A stretch of 6,662 nucleotides of DNA from Alphaproteobacteria bacterium (GCA_018895795.1 JAHINZ010000419.1:1-6662); one strand, 5' to 3'; numbered from the stretch's first letter, positions 1 through 6,178 are shown. Notes: a model not told the origin generated them from the sequence alone. Numbers and translations: made by a program.

Positions 1-1987
1 GCTTGCGGTTGTAGTAGATCGGCAGCTGGCCGACGTCGCGGGCGATGCTGACCGGCAGCTTGCCGCCCGGATTGGCGCGGCCGAACAGCACGTCGGCGGC
101 GGCGTTGCCGGTCTCCTGGCCGAGGTACCAGCCCTCGATGATGGCGTCAGCGCGCTGGGCCAGCAGGTTGATCGACAGCGGGCGGCCGTTCAGCAGGAAC
201 ACCACCGTCGGCTTGCCCAGGTCGAAGATCGCCTTGGCCAGATCGTTCTGCTGACCGATCAGGTCCAGATCGTTGCGGTCGCCCAGATGGTTGTCGGCCC
301 AGGCCTCGCGGCTGGTCTGTTCGTTGTCGCCCAGCACCATGACCACGACGTCGGCCTTCCTGGCCACCTCGACCGCCTCGGCGATCAGCTTGGCGTTGAC
401 GGCCGGATCGACCAGATTGACCGGGTCGGCGGCCCAGACGCGGCGCTCGGTGATCCGCACGGCCTCGGCATAGTCCAGCTGGAAGCCCTGGGCCTTGGCT
501 TCGGCGGTCAGCCCCTCGAGGATCGAGACCACATGGCGCGGCTCGTCGGAATAGCCGCCGATCGGGGTGTCGCGGGCGTGGGTGCCCAGCAGGGCCAGGC
601 GCTTGATCGCCTTGCCGTTCAGCGGCAGCACGCCCTTGTCGTTCTTGAGCAGCACCACCGCGCGGCGGGCGGCTTCGCGGGCCAGGGCCACGGCTTCGGG
701 CGTGGCGGTCTTGGCGTCGGCGGCTTTTTCATCCGTGTAGGGATTTTCGAAGAAGCCGCCTTCGAACTTCATCTTCAGCACCCGGGCGACGGCGGCGTCG
801 ACCTGGGCCAGGGGCACGCGGCCGTCCTTGACCAACTGCGGCAGCAGCGCATAGGCCTCGCCGTCCGGCAGCTCGACATCGACCCCGGCGTGCATCGCCA
901 TCACGGCGGTGTCGGCCAGCTTGTCGGTCAGCTTGTGCCGGGCCATCAGCTCCTTGATGGCGAAATAGTCGCTCTGCACCGAGCCCTGATAGCCCCACTC
1001 CTTGCGCAGGATGTCGGTCAGCAGCCAGTGGTTGGCGTGCGAGGGCACGCCGTCGATCTCGTTATAGCTGGGCATCACCGAGCGCACCGGCAGCTCGGTC
1101 ACCGCCCGCTCGAACGGCGGGAAGAAGTTCTCGCGCAGGGTGCGCTCGGCGATCTGGGCGGGACCGGTATTGGTGCCGTTCTCGGGCTGGCCATGGCCGG
1201 TCATGTGCTTGAGGGTGGCGAACACCTTGTCCTTGGCCAGCGGCAGGGTCTTGCCCTGGAAGCCGCGAATGGCGGCCAGTCCGATCTCGGCGCAGACGTG
1301 CGGATCCTCGCCATAGGTCTCCTCGATGCGGCCCCAGCGCGGATCGCGGGCCACGTCGATGACTGGAGCGAGGGCCATGTTGGAGCCGCGCGCGCGCATC
1401 TCCTTGGCGGCCAGCGAGAAGATCTTCTCGACCAGTTCGGTGTCGAAGGTGGAGGCCAGGGCGATGGCCTGCGGGAAGCTGGTGGCGTCGCGCGCCACAT
1501 AGCCGTGCAGGGCCTCGTCATGCATCAGCAGGGGGATGCCCAGCCGGGTCTTTTCCACGGCCCACTTCTGGGCGGCGTTGGTGTAACGGGCGGTGTCGCG
1601 GGCGTTGCGGCCCTTGGTGCCGTCCTCGGCACCGGCGGCGGCGTCGACCACGGTGGCGGGTTTCAGACCCCGGCGGTCGGTCGGGCGCGAGATCTGGCCC
1701 AGGCCGTTGGGGAAGCTCTGGCCGGCGGCCTCGGCCGAGAACTCGCCGTCCGGCGTCTGGATGGCGGCCTTGGTCAGCCAGATGCCGATCAGCTGGGCCG
1801 CCTTTTCCTCGAGCGTCATGCGGCCCAGCAGGTCCTTGACCCGCGCCTCGACCGGCTGGGTCGGGTCCTTGTACAGCGGCTTGTCGCCCATGGCCTTGGC
1901 GGCGGCGTTGGCGATGACGGGCGTGGTGGCGGCGGCCAGGGCGGCCAGGCTGACGCCCAGCGTGCGGCGCGTGATAGCGTGGGTCAT
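1..1987 (-). CDS. Glycoside hydrolase family 3 enzyme (exported beta-glucosidase/beta-xylosidase), C-terminus cut by window edge
   Basis: 662 codons are visible; the 3' end lies beyond base 1. Family 3 enzymes of this layout usually have about 750-800 residues, so roughly the last 100 (probably a fibronectin-III-like domain) are missing. They remove terminal beta-linked glucose or xylose from oligosaccharides by a retaining mechanism. Residues 1-28 look like a Tat signal (ITRRTLGVSLAALAAA, then VIANA), implying folded export. The (beta/alpha)8 domain follows: RMTLEEKAAQL near 56-65, DPRWGRIEETYGEDP at 215-229, KH at 260-261, and the expected nucleophile D340 in SDY. The second domain runs from about 435, with likely acid/base E561 in NEQTSREAW and the GGKLPVS signature at 641-647. 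The start is the ATG at 1985-1987, preceded by a weak GGGGAAA. Glucose versus xylose preference cannot be decided here; the upstream operator-like site leans towards xylan or oligosaccharide use. Confidence 0.93.
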   Translation of the reverse strand, partial: MTHAITRRTLGVSLAALAAATTPVIANAAAKAMGDKPLYKDPTQPVEARVKDLLGRMTLEEKAAQLIGIWLTKAAIQTPDGEFSAEAAGQSFPNGLGQISRPTDRRGLKPATVVDAAAGAEDGTKGRNARDTARYTNAAQKWAVEKTRLGIPLLMHDEALHGYVARDATSFPQAIALASTFDTELVEKIFSLAAKEMRARGSNMALAPVIDVARDPRWGRIEETYGEDPHVCAEIGLAAIRGFQGKTLPLAKDKVFATLKHMTGHGQPENGTNTGPAQIAERTLRENFFPPFERAVTELPVRSVMPSYNEIDGVPSHANHWLLTDILRKEWGYQGSVQSDYFAIKELMARHKLTDKLADTAVMAMHAGVDVELPDGEAYALLPQLVKDGRVPLAQVDAAVARVLKMKFEGGFFENPYTDEKAADAKTATPEAVALAREAARRAVVLLKNDKGVLPLNGKAIKRLALLGTHARDTPIGGYSDEPRHVVSILEGLTAEAKAQGFQLDYAEAVRITERRVWAADPVNLVDPAVNAKLIAEAVEVARKADVVVMVLGDNEQTSREAWADNHLGDRNDLDLIGQQNDLAKAIFDLGKPTVVFLLNGRPLSINLLAQRADAIIEGWYLGQETGNAAADVLFGRANPGGKLPVSIARDVGQLPIYYNRK

Positions 1988-2046
1988 CTGGTTCGTTTCC
2001 CCGGAAATGGCGTCATTGGCAGCGGCTTGGAGCGCGCCTTGAACCC

Positions 2047-2075
2047 ACTATGGGGGAGGTTATCTGACCACTCAA
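2047..2075 (-). promoter_or_regulatory. Possible promoter of the GH3 gene
   Basis: On the minus strand TTGAGT (2075-2070) and CATAGT (2052-2047) are separated by 17 bases, each matching four of six sigma-70 consensus positions. The operator-like site lies just upstream of the -35. An imperfect palindrome, GGTCAGATAACC, sits in the spacer (2069-2058). This is a weak call from spacing and position alone; the leader would be about 50 bases. Confidence 0.25.
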
Positions 2076-2083
2076 GAAAAGAA

Positions 2084-2097
2084 TGGTAGCGGTCTCA
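2084..2097. promoter_or_regulatory. LacI-family operator-like site upstream of the GH3 gene
   Basis: The 14-base site TGGTAGCGGTCTCA has the symmetric skeleton TG..A.CG.T..CA around a central CG, which is typical of LacI/GalR-type operators. Its left half, TGGTAGCG, matches what I recall of the xyl-box of xylan-utilisation genes in xanthomonads; the right half, GTCTCA, departs from the perfect palindrome. It lies about 97 bases before the GH3 start, and nothing else on that side would use it. Binding and regulator identity are inference; no regulator gene is in the window. Confidence 0.45.
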
Positions 2098-2176
2098 TTT
2101 GATGGTCAGGCGCGCCCCAAGGCTGGGGCGACGGGGTCGCGAGCGTGCTGGCCCGCGCCGGCTGGCCCGGACGGGG

Positions 2177-2986
2177 TCAGCGCCCGATCAGCACCGTGAA
2201 CGGCCGCCCGGCGACGCCGATGGAAAACATCGCGAAGGTCGCCAGGGTCCAGGCCGCCGCGACCACGAGCACGGCGATCACCGCGGCGCCGGCGGGCAGC
2301 AGCCGGGCCGCGACGACGCCGAAAATCGGCACGGCCTGCATCATGTGCGTGGCCAGGAAATGGGCGGGCCGCAAATCGCCCACCGTCAGCGACCAGCCGG
2401 TGAGGGGCATGCGCAACGCCCCCTCGGGCTCGATCCCGACATGATGGCTCATGTTTCCGCCCAGCCGGAACGCGGTGATCAGGGTCAGCACGGTCCCCGC
2501 GATCAGGCCGATCGACACCGCCAGGCGAACCGGCGCTGAATAGTCCGATTGCCCGTCAACCGCCGCCGCGAAACCCACGCCGCCGGACGCGGCGACCAGC
2601 ACCACCGCGCCGAACGCCATCAAGGCGTACAGGGCGGCCTGAAAGGGCGTGCCGACATTGAAATGCGAGGCCTGCAAGCGCGCGGCCTGCCAGGCGATGT
2701 AGCCGACCTCGCCGATCGCGGCGACGACCGAGGCGATCGCCAGGACGCCCAGCAGCGCGCCGTTTCTCCAGTCGGCGCTGAGGAATTGCGCCGCCAGCGC
2801 CAGGGTCGCCAGATGCAAGGCCACCGAGAGGGCGAACTTCATCGGCTTGGCCCAGACATTGGCGCCGTCCAGGACGCGCCGATCGATCAGCGACACCGCC
2901 CACATCACGGCGAATGTGGCGAGCAGCGCCGCCGAAGCCAGCCACCACGCGCGTTCGCAAAGCGGCAGTCGCAAAACCGCGCTCAT
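2177..2986 (-). CDS. Polytopic membrane protein of unknown function, second gene of an operon with the reductase
   Basis: 269 residues, very hydrophobic, about seven predicted membrane segments: roughly 14-34, 50-70, 76-99, 114-137, 153-174, 208-230 and 233-257. I do not recognise a named family with certainty. Motifs that look constrained are VWAKPMKF (44-51) between the first two segments, QASHFN (105-110), and GDLRPAHFLATHMMQ (203-217) entering segment six, with H108, H209 and H214 as possible metal or haem ligands. There is no signal peptide beyond the first membrane segment. The ATG at 2984-2986 overlaps the stop of the preceding reductase as ATGA, and the local ribosome site is weak, so translational coupling is likely. 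The pairing suggests both act on the same membrane or lipid-soluble substrate, but that is inference. Codon use matches its neighbours. Confidence 0.85.
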   Translation of the reverse strand: MSAVLRLPLCERAWWLASAALLATFAVMWAVSLIDRRVLDGANVWAKPMKFALSVALHLATLALAAQFLSADWRNGALLGVLAIASVVAAIGEVGYIAWQAARLQASHFNVGTPFQAALYALMAFGAVVLVAASGGVGFAAAVDGQSDYSAPVRLAVSIGLIAGTVLTLITAFRLGGNMSHHVGIEPEGALRMPLTGWSLTVGDLRPAHFLATHMMQAVPIFGVVAARLLPAGAAVIAVLVVAAAWTLATFAMFSIGVAGRPFTVLIGR

Positions 2987-3759
2987 GCCTTGGTCATCCC
3001 GGCCATGATCTTGGCCATGACCCAGGTGCGGCCCCCGCGCGGCAAGCTCGACAGGGCGCCGATCAGCAGCTTGGACAGCCAGCCCGGACGGACCGTGGTC
3101 ATTCTACCCAGCGCCGCCAAGGCCTGCCGGGCGACGACATCGGGCGTCTGGCTCAGGCCCAGGCTGAGACCGGCGCGGGCGGCGAAGCCGCTGGCGATCG
3201 GTCCGGGCGCGACGCTCAGAACCTCCACCCCGAAGGCGTTCAGCTCCGGACGAAGCCCCTCGGCCAGCGTCTGGATATAGGCCTTGGTCGCGGCGTAGTT
3301 GGCGCTGCGCGGAACCCCCTGAAAGGCCAGCAGCGAGCTGAACAGGATGATGCCGCCGCGCCGCCGCGCGACCATCCGCCGACCGAACACATGCGCCAGC
3401 GCGGCGACGGCGCGGCAATTGACGTCGATCATGTCGAGCTCCGATCGAAGGTCGGCGTCGACAAAGGGCCCAGACGTTCCGAAACCCGCCGCCGCGACCA
3501 GAAGGTCGACGGACAGGTCGGCGGTGGCGTCGGCCAGTCGGCCGATCGCCGCGGGATCGCCCAGGTCCTCGGCCAGGATCCGGCATCGGCCCGGCCCGAT
3601 CTGTTCGGCGACCGCCCTCAGACGCTCCGCCCTTCGCGCCACCAGCACACAGCCATAGCCCCGGGCGGCCAGCTCGACCGCGAAGGCGCGGCCTATGCCG
3701 TCAGAGGCTCCCGTGATGAGCGCCCAGCGCCTTTCCACGACCAAATCTTGAGCGCGCAT
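2983..3759 (-). CDS. Short-chain dehydrogenase/reductase (classical SDR, DltE/COG0300 type)
   Basis: 258 residues, normal length for a classical SDR, a cytosolic NAD(P)-dependent oxidoreductase with a Rossmann fold. Visible motifs are the dinucleotide loop TGASDGIG (16-23), ARRAERL (41-47, whose basic residues favour NADPH), DL at 65-66, N114, catalytic S142, Y155 and K159 (YAATK), and PG at 185-186. The usual NNAG is AAAG at 89-92, an unusual variant of a structural motif; the catalytic set is complete. The tail after about 225 is hydrophobic and basic (PGWLSKLL, then WVMAKIMAGM), as in SDRs that sit near membranes and act on acyl or sterol-like substrates. The substrate cannot be read from the sequence. 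The start is ATG 3757-3759, with GGGG seven bases before it. It leads a two-gene operon with the membrane protein and follows a striking palindrome. Confidence 0.93.
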   Translation of the reverse strand: MRAQDLVVERRWALITGASDGIGRAFAVELAARGYGCVLVARRAERLRAVAEQIGPGRCRILAEDLGDPAAIGRLADATADLSVDLLVAAAGFGTSGPFVDADLRSELDMIDVNCRAVAALAHVFGRRMVARRRGGIILFSSLLAFQGVPRSANYAATKAYIQTLAEGLRPELNAFGVEVLSVAPGPIASGFAARAGLSLGLSQTPDVVARQALAALGRMTTVRPGWLSKLLIGALSSLPRGGRTWVMAKIMAGMTKA

Positions 3760-3771
3760 CGATCGACCCCG

Positions 3772-3806
3772 TAATCTATCAGTGATAAATTATCATCGAT
3801 AGATTA
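3772..3806. promoter_or_regulatory. Nested AT-rich palindrome, TetR-type operator candidate of the reductase operon
   Basis: Perfect outer arms TAATCTATC (3772-3780) and GATAGATTA (3798-3806) enclose inner arms TGATAA (3783-3788) and TTATCA (3790-3795), all centred on base 3789. Only 8 of the 35 bases are G or C in otherwise GC-rich DNA. CTATCAGTGATA (3776-3787) equals the core of the classical tet operator, and a second, looser box, TATCATCGATA (3791-3801), starts 14 bases after the first, TATCAGTGATA (3777-3787). It ends 12 bases before the reductase ATG, so a bound repressor would block initiation. A TetR-family regulator is the best guess; MarR-type is possible. No regulator gene is present in the window. 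Confidence 0.7.
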
Positions 3807-3814
3807 TAGGTCAA
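3789..3814 (-). promoter_or_regulatory. Possible promoter overlapping the reductase operator
   Basis: On the minus strand TTGACC (3814-3809) is a near-consensus -35, and GATAAT (3794-3789) a near-consensus -10, but the spacer is only 14 bases. That is short for sigma-70, though shorter spacers are described for the Caulobacter housekeeping factor. A perfect TATAAT (3808-3803) also lies here without a recognisable -35. Whichever is used, the palindrome covers the core promoter. Confidence 0.35.
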
Positions 3815-3822
3815 TGACCGTC

Positions 3823-3850
3823 CTCGCCGCCCCGCCGAGGCGGCGGCGAG
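3823..3850 (-). terminator. GC-rich hairpin just after the DUF885 stop, possible weak terminator
   Basis: CTCGCCGCC (3823-3831) and GGCGGCGAG (3842-3850) form a perfect nine-base stem with a ten-base loop, beginning 10 bases after the DUF885 stop codon. No T-tract follows on the minus strand, so it is not a canonical intrinsic terminator. It could act with Rho, protect the 3' end, or simply separate the gene from the reductase promoter next door. Confidence 0.4.
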
Positions 3851-3860
3851 CGGGACCGCT

Positions 3861-5657
3861 CTAGCCCGTCCAGCCGTCCAGCACCCGGTCCAGCACCGTC
3901 AACGGCACGGGGCCGGTCAGCAGGCCCTTGTCGTGGAAGCGGCGGATGTCGAACTTGGCGCCCAGGCGCTGGCGGGCGCGTTCGCGGGCATTGACCCACA
4001 CGGTGTGGCCCACCTTGTAGGAACAGGCCTGGCCCGGCCGGGCGCAATAGCGTTCGATCTCGCTGGTGATGCGGCCCTCGGGTTCGCCGCCGGTGTCGAC
4101 CATGTAGGCGATGGCCTTTTCGCGGCTCCAGCCCTTGGCGTGGATGCCGGTGTCGACCACGCAGCGGCCGGCCCGGAACAGGCGGGCCTGATACATGCCC
4201 AGCAGGCCCAGGTCGTCGCCCTCATAGAGGCCCATCTCCATGGCCAGTTGCTCGGCATAGAGCGCCCAGCCCTCGGTATTGGCCGAAAAGCCCATGTTCT
4301 GCCGCAGCCTGGGCAGGTTGCTCTCGGCCACCAGGGCCAGCTGGAAGTGATGGCCTGGCGCGGCCTCGTGATAGGTCAGGGTCGGCAGCGACCAGCGCGG
4401 ACGCTCGGCCGTGTCGCGCAGATTGATGTAGAAGGCCCCCGGCCGCGAGCCGTCCAGGGCCGGACGCTCATAATAGCCGCCCGCCGCGCCGGCCTCGGTA
4501 TAGACCGGCACCCGGCGCACCTCGACCGGGGTCTTGGGCGTGACGCCGAACCATTGCGGCAGCTTGGGCTGCAGGTCGGCGATCAGCTGGTTGCAATAGG
4601 CCAGCATCCGCGCCCGGCCCTCGTCGGTATTGGGATAGTTCTGGGCCGGGTCGGCGTTCAGCACCGCCACGCGCTCGCCGACACTGCCTTGGGTCATGCC
4701 GCGCTTTTTCAGGATCTCGTCCATCTTGGCGCTGATCTGCGCGCCCTCCTCGAGACCCAGGCGGTGGACCTCGTCGGGGCTCTTGTCGGTGGTGGTGTAG
4801 ATCTTCAGCAGGGCGGCATAGAAGGCGTCGCCGTCCTTCAGCCGGCCGATGCCGGCCTCGTGCGTGGCCTTGGCGCGGGCGGCGGTCAGGGCGGCGATCT
4901 GGCGGTCCAGCGCCGGATAGACATAGCCGGTCAGCAGGGCCGAGGCCTGGCCTTCGTAGTCGCCGTAGGGCTTCCCGCGCCGGGTGATCGAGGCGACCAT
5001 GACGTTCTTGTCGGGCGCCTGGCCGCGGAACTTGCCCAGCTGGGCGATGGCCTTGTCCAGCATGAAGTCGGCCGGGATCACGCCCTTGCCGGCGTCGGCC
5101 GCGACCCGCTCGCTCTCCTGGTCCAGCACCGTGGCGAAGGCGGCCATGCGCGACAGATAGCTGTCGGCGTCGGCGCTGGAAGCGATGGCGTGCTTGCTGT
5201 CCAGGAAGCTGGGCACCTGGGTGTAGGAGCCATACAGCTGGGTGACCACGAAGGGCTGGCTGATCGCGCCATAGTCGAACGTCGCGGCCCCGGCGCGGCT
5301 TTCATACTGGAACATCGCGGTGTCGTAATTGACGGCGTCGTCGCCGGTCATGGCCTTGCGGTCCAGCGTCTTGAGCAGCTTGACGCGCTGGGCGGGCTCG
5401 GCCCGGTCCTTCATCCAGCCGGCGATCGAGCGGTCGCCCAGCTTGGCGCGGGCGTCGGCATGGGGGCCGGTGTCGAGGCCCAGATTGGTGGCCTGTTCGG
5501 GGCTGTCGCTGAGGTCCTGATCGAAGAAGGCGTCGAACATCTTGTAGAGCCCCTCGCCGGCCGGCGAGGCCTGGGCCGGCAGCGCGGTCGCCAGCGCCGC
5601 CGCGGCGGCGCCCATCATGATCTGACGACGGTCGAGCTTGGGATCGAATTTCGACAT
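3861..5657 (-). CDS. Exported DUF885 family protein, putative zinc metallohydrolase
   Basis: 598 residues, complete, and a normal length for bacterial DUF885 proteins (COG4805), which resemble gluzincin metallopeptidases but mostly lack a proven substrate. Residues 1-30 form a Tat-like signal: DRRQIM at 9-14, a hydrophobic alanine-rich stretch, then ALPAQA before a likely cut at 30/31. The signature HEAAPGHH at 430-437 (HExxxxHH) and TEGWALYAE at 461-469, with E462, are the expected metal ligands and catalytic residues. VVDTGIH at 500-506 and GHTVW at 550-554 are further family-like motifs. The start ATG 5655-5657 has AAGGG seven bases upstream. It is probably a periplasmic or envelope peptidase or peptide hydrolase. 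It appears to be a single-gene unit: an 86-base gap separates it from a remnant upstream, and a hairpin follows its stop. Confidence 0.93.
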   Translation of the reverse strand: MSKFDPKLDRRQIMMGAAAAALATALPAQASPAGEGLYKMFDAFFDQDLSDSPEQATNLGLDTGPHADARAKLGDRSIAGWMKDRAEPAQRVKLLKTLDRKAMTGDDAVNYDTAMFQYESRAGAATFDYGAISQPFVVTQLYGSYTQVPSFLDSKHAIASSADADSYLSRMAAFATVLDQESERVAADAGKGVIPADFMLDKAIAQLGKFRGQAPDKNVMVASITRRGKPYGDYEGQASALLTGYVYPALDRQIAALTAARAKATHEAGIGRLKDGDAFYAALLKIYTTTDKSPDEVHRLGLEEGAQISAKMDEILKKRGMTQGSVGERVAVLNADPAQNYPNTDEGRARMLAYCNQLIADLQPKLPQWFGVTPKTPVEVRRVPVYTEAGAAGGYYERPALDGSRPGAFYINLRDTAERPRWSLPTLTYHEAAPGHHFQLALVAESNLPRLRQNMGFSANTEGWALYAEQLAMEMGLYEGDDLGLLGMYQARLFRAGRCVVDTGIHAKGWSREKAIAYMVDTGGEPEGRITSEIERYCARPGQACSYKVGHTVWVNARERARQRLGAKFDIRRFHDKGLLTGPVPLTVLDRVLDGWTG

Positions 5658-5743
5658 GCGAGGGCCCTTGAGACTGAAAATACCGGGGGATCAGTCCATC
5701 GCCCCGCCGAGGTCGTCAAGGTGGCCGATAACGCTGGCGTCGA
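5658..5743. other. Leader region of the DUF885 gene, no gene seen
   Basis: This gap carries the AAGGG ribosome site for the DUF885 start. I find no convincing promoter pair, inverted repeat or reading frame in it. If the promoter lay in the missing part of the upstream gene, the DUF885 gene may have been left dependent on a new or fortuitous promoter; that is speculation. Confidence 0.4.
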
Positions 5744-5800
5744 TCAGTTCAGCTCGCCCAGGCGATAGGTCAGGGCCAGCTTGAACCGCCGGCCAGAGCC
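5744..5800 (-). pseudogene. 3' remnant of a lost minus-strand gene
   Basis: The last 15 codons before the TGA at 5744-5746 read RRFKLALTYRLGELN, with strongly G/C-ending codons like the neighbouring real genes. F-K-L-A-L-T-Y-R-L alternates in the manner of a final outer-membrane beta strand, so the tail of a TonB-dependent receptor or other barrel is possible. Upstream of about 5800 the frame turns into low-quality arginine- and glycine-rich translation and enters the paired hairpins at 5809-5844. It is too short for a firm family call. Confidence 0.3.
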
Positions 5801-5808
5801 CCGGCGGG

Positions 5809-5844
5809 CTTGGCGCGGGCCAAGAGCGACGGGCCTCCGCCCGT
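5809..5844. repeat. Two adjacent 6-4-6 hairpins at the junction of two gene remnants
   Basis: CTTGGC-GCGG-GCCAAG (5809-5824) and ACGGGC-CTCC-GCCCGT (5829-5844) are perfect six-base stems with four-base loops, four bases apart. Neither is followed by a T-tract on either strand. They sit where the minus-strand remnant to the left and the plus-strand remnant to the right both lose coding character. They may be a small palindromic repeat or a recombination end. Confidence 0.5.
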
Positions 5845-6019
5845 TCAATCCGGAACGGTCACGATCGGTTTGCCGATCATCGGCCCGGCCGGCGACGAAG
5901 CGCTCGCTCAGGTGACGTTTCATGGCGGTTCGCTCGGCGGCGGTGTCTATCTGTATCTGCTTCGCAAGTCGGAGGGCCGCTGGGTCGTCGTCAGCCGACG
6001 GATGCTCATCATCTCCTGA
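5810..6019 (+). pseudogene. C-terminal remnant of a plus-strand gene, no usable start
   Basis: The translation up to the TGA at 6017-6019 looks like the real end of a protein: a beta-rich run with TVTIGLPIIGP, then DEALAQVTFHGG, then GGGVYLYLLRKSEGRWVVV and a short tail. The G-rich turn followed by YLYLLRK..GRWVVV resembles the end of small conserved proteins that report a value or bind a ligand in a beta sheet. I cannot name the family. The reading frame opens after a TAA at 5729-5731 and contains no ATG before the last few codons; the only early start is a TTG at 5810 with no ribosome site, inside a hairpin. The simplest reading is a gene whose 5' part was deleted. It is the only plus-strand coding signal in the window. 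Confidence 0.5.
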
Positions 6020-6053
6020 GCGCGACGGGCAAGGCCAGGCGTCCAAACGCGAA

Positions 6054-6085
6054 AAAGGGCTCGCCTGGGCATCGGCGAGCCCTTT
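6054..6085. terminator. Strong intrinsic terminator, bidirectional
   Basis: AAAGGGCTCGCC (6054-6065) and GGCGAGCCCTTT (6074-6085) are perfect 12-base arms around the eight-base loop TGGGCATC. On the minus strand the stem runs into five Ts (6056-6052). On the plus strand only three Ts follow, so it works best for leftward transcription, although it also lies 34 bases after the stop of the plus-strand remnant. Confidence 0.85.
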
Positions 6086-6093
6086 CACTGGGA

Positions 6094-6117
6094 TATTCAA
6101 TGAGGAGACATTGAATA
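6094..6117. repeat. Perfect nine-base inverted repeat with a six-base loop
   Basis: TATTCAATG (6094-6102), loop AGGAGA, CATTGAATA (6109-6117). The arms are AT-rich in a GC-rich genome, which makes chance less likely. The loop is a Shine-Dalgarno sequence on the plus strand and an anti-Shine-Dalgarno sequence on the minus strand. No open reading frame on the plus strand follows at a suitable distance, so the minus-strand RNA reading is preferred. Confidence 0.7.
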
Positions 6118-6178
6118 CAGCGACCCTACGCCAAAGGCGGCTTCCCGACACTTCGCCATTTTGTCGCAAGTCGCATTT

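Larger units (their letters stand above)
6050..6120 (-). ncRNA. Candidate small RNA: anti-Shine-Dalgarno hairpin followed by an intrinsic terminator
   Basis: Read on the minus strand, a perfect nine-base stem (TATTCAATG with CATTGAATA, 6117-6109 and 6102-6094) exposes a six-base loop TCTCCT, complementary to ribosome binding sites. Eight bases later comes a perfect 12-base terminator stem ending in five Ts. Exposed C/U-rich loops of this kind are known in several alphaproteobacterial regulatory RNAs. The 5' end is unknown; a TAAAAT at 6180-6175 could be a -10 giving an RNA of about 115 bases, but its -35 is poor. It could also be the 3' end of the M61 transcript, released by processing. Confidence 0.38.

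Noticed and set aside
287..2089. 600-codon plus-strand open frame opposite the GH3 gene
   Set aside because: It is the antisense shadow of a well-supported gene. The translation is histidine-, glycine- and arginine-rich with no family motif, as expected when a GC-biased gene is read backwards.
2113..2130. CGCCCCA/TGGGGCG hairpin as a terminator for the membrane protein gene
   Set aside because: A seven-base stem with no T-tract, 47 bases after the stop, in very GC-rich DNA; chance is a fair explanation.
2147..2169. Direct repeat GCTGGCCCG, two copies 14 bases apart
   Set aside because: Nine GC-rich bases repeated once in GC-rich DNA is not notable, and no function is suggested by position.
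2051..2190. Plus-strand peptide of about 37 codons preceded by GGGGGAGG
   Set aside because: The purine run is about 26 bases from the ATG, the peptide has no coding bias, and the ATG overlaps the operator-like site.
2549..3774. Plus-strand open frames opposite the membrane protein and reductase
   Set aside because: Low-complexity arginine- and glutamine-rich translations with no motifs; the minus strand encodes clear proteins.
3933..5768. 611-codon plus-strand open frame opposite the DUF885 gene
   Set aside because: It has the same shadow effect; the minus strand carries an intact signal peptide and metal site, while this frame shows only biased composition.
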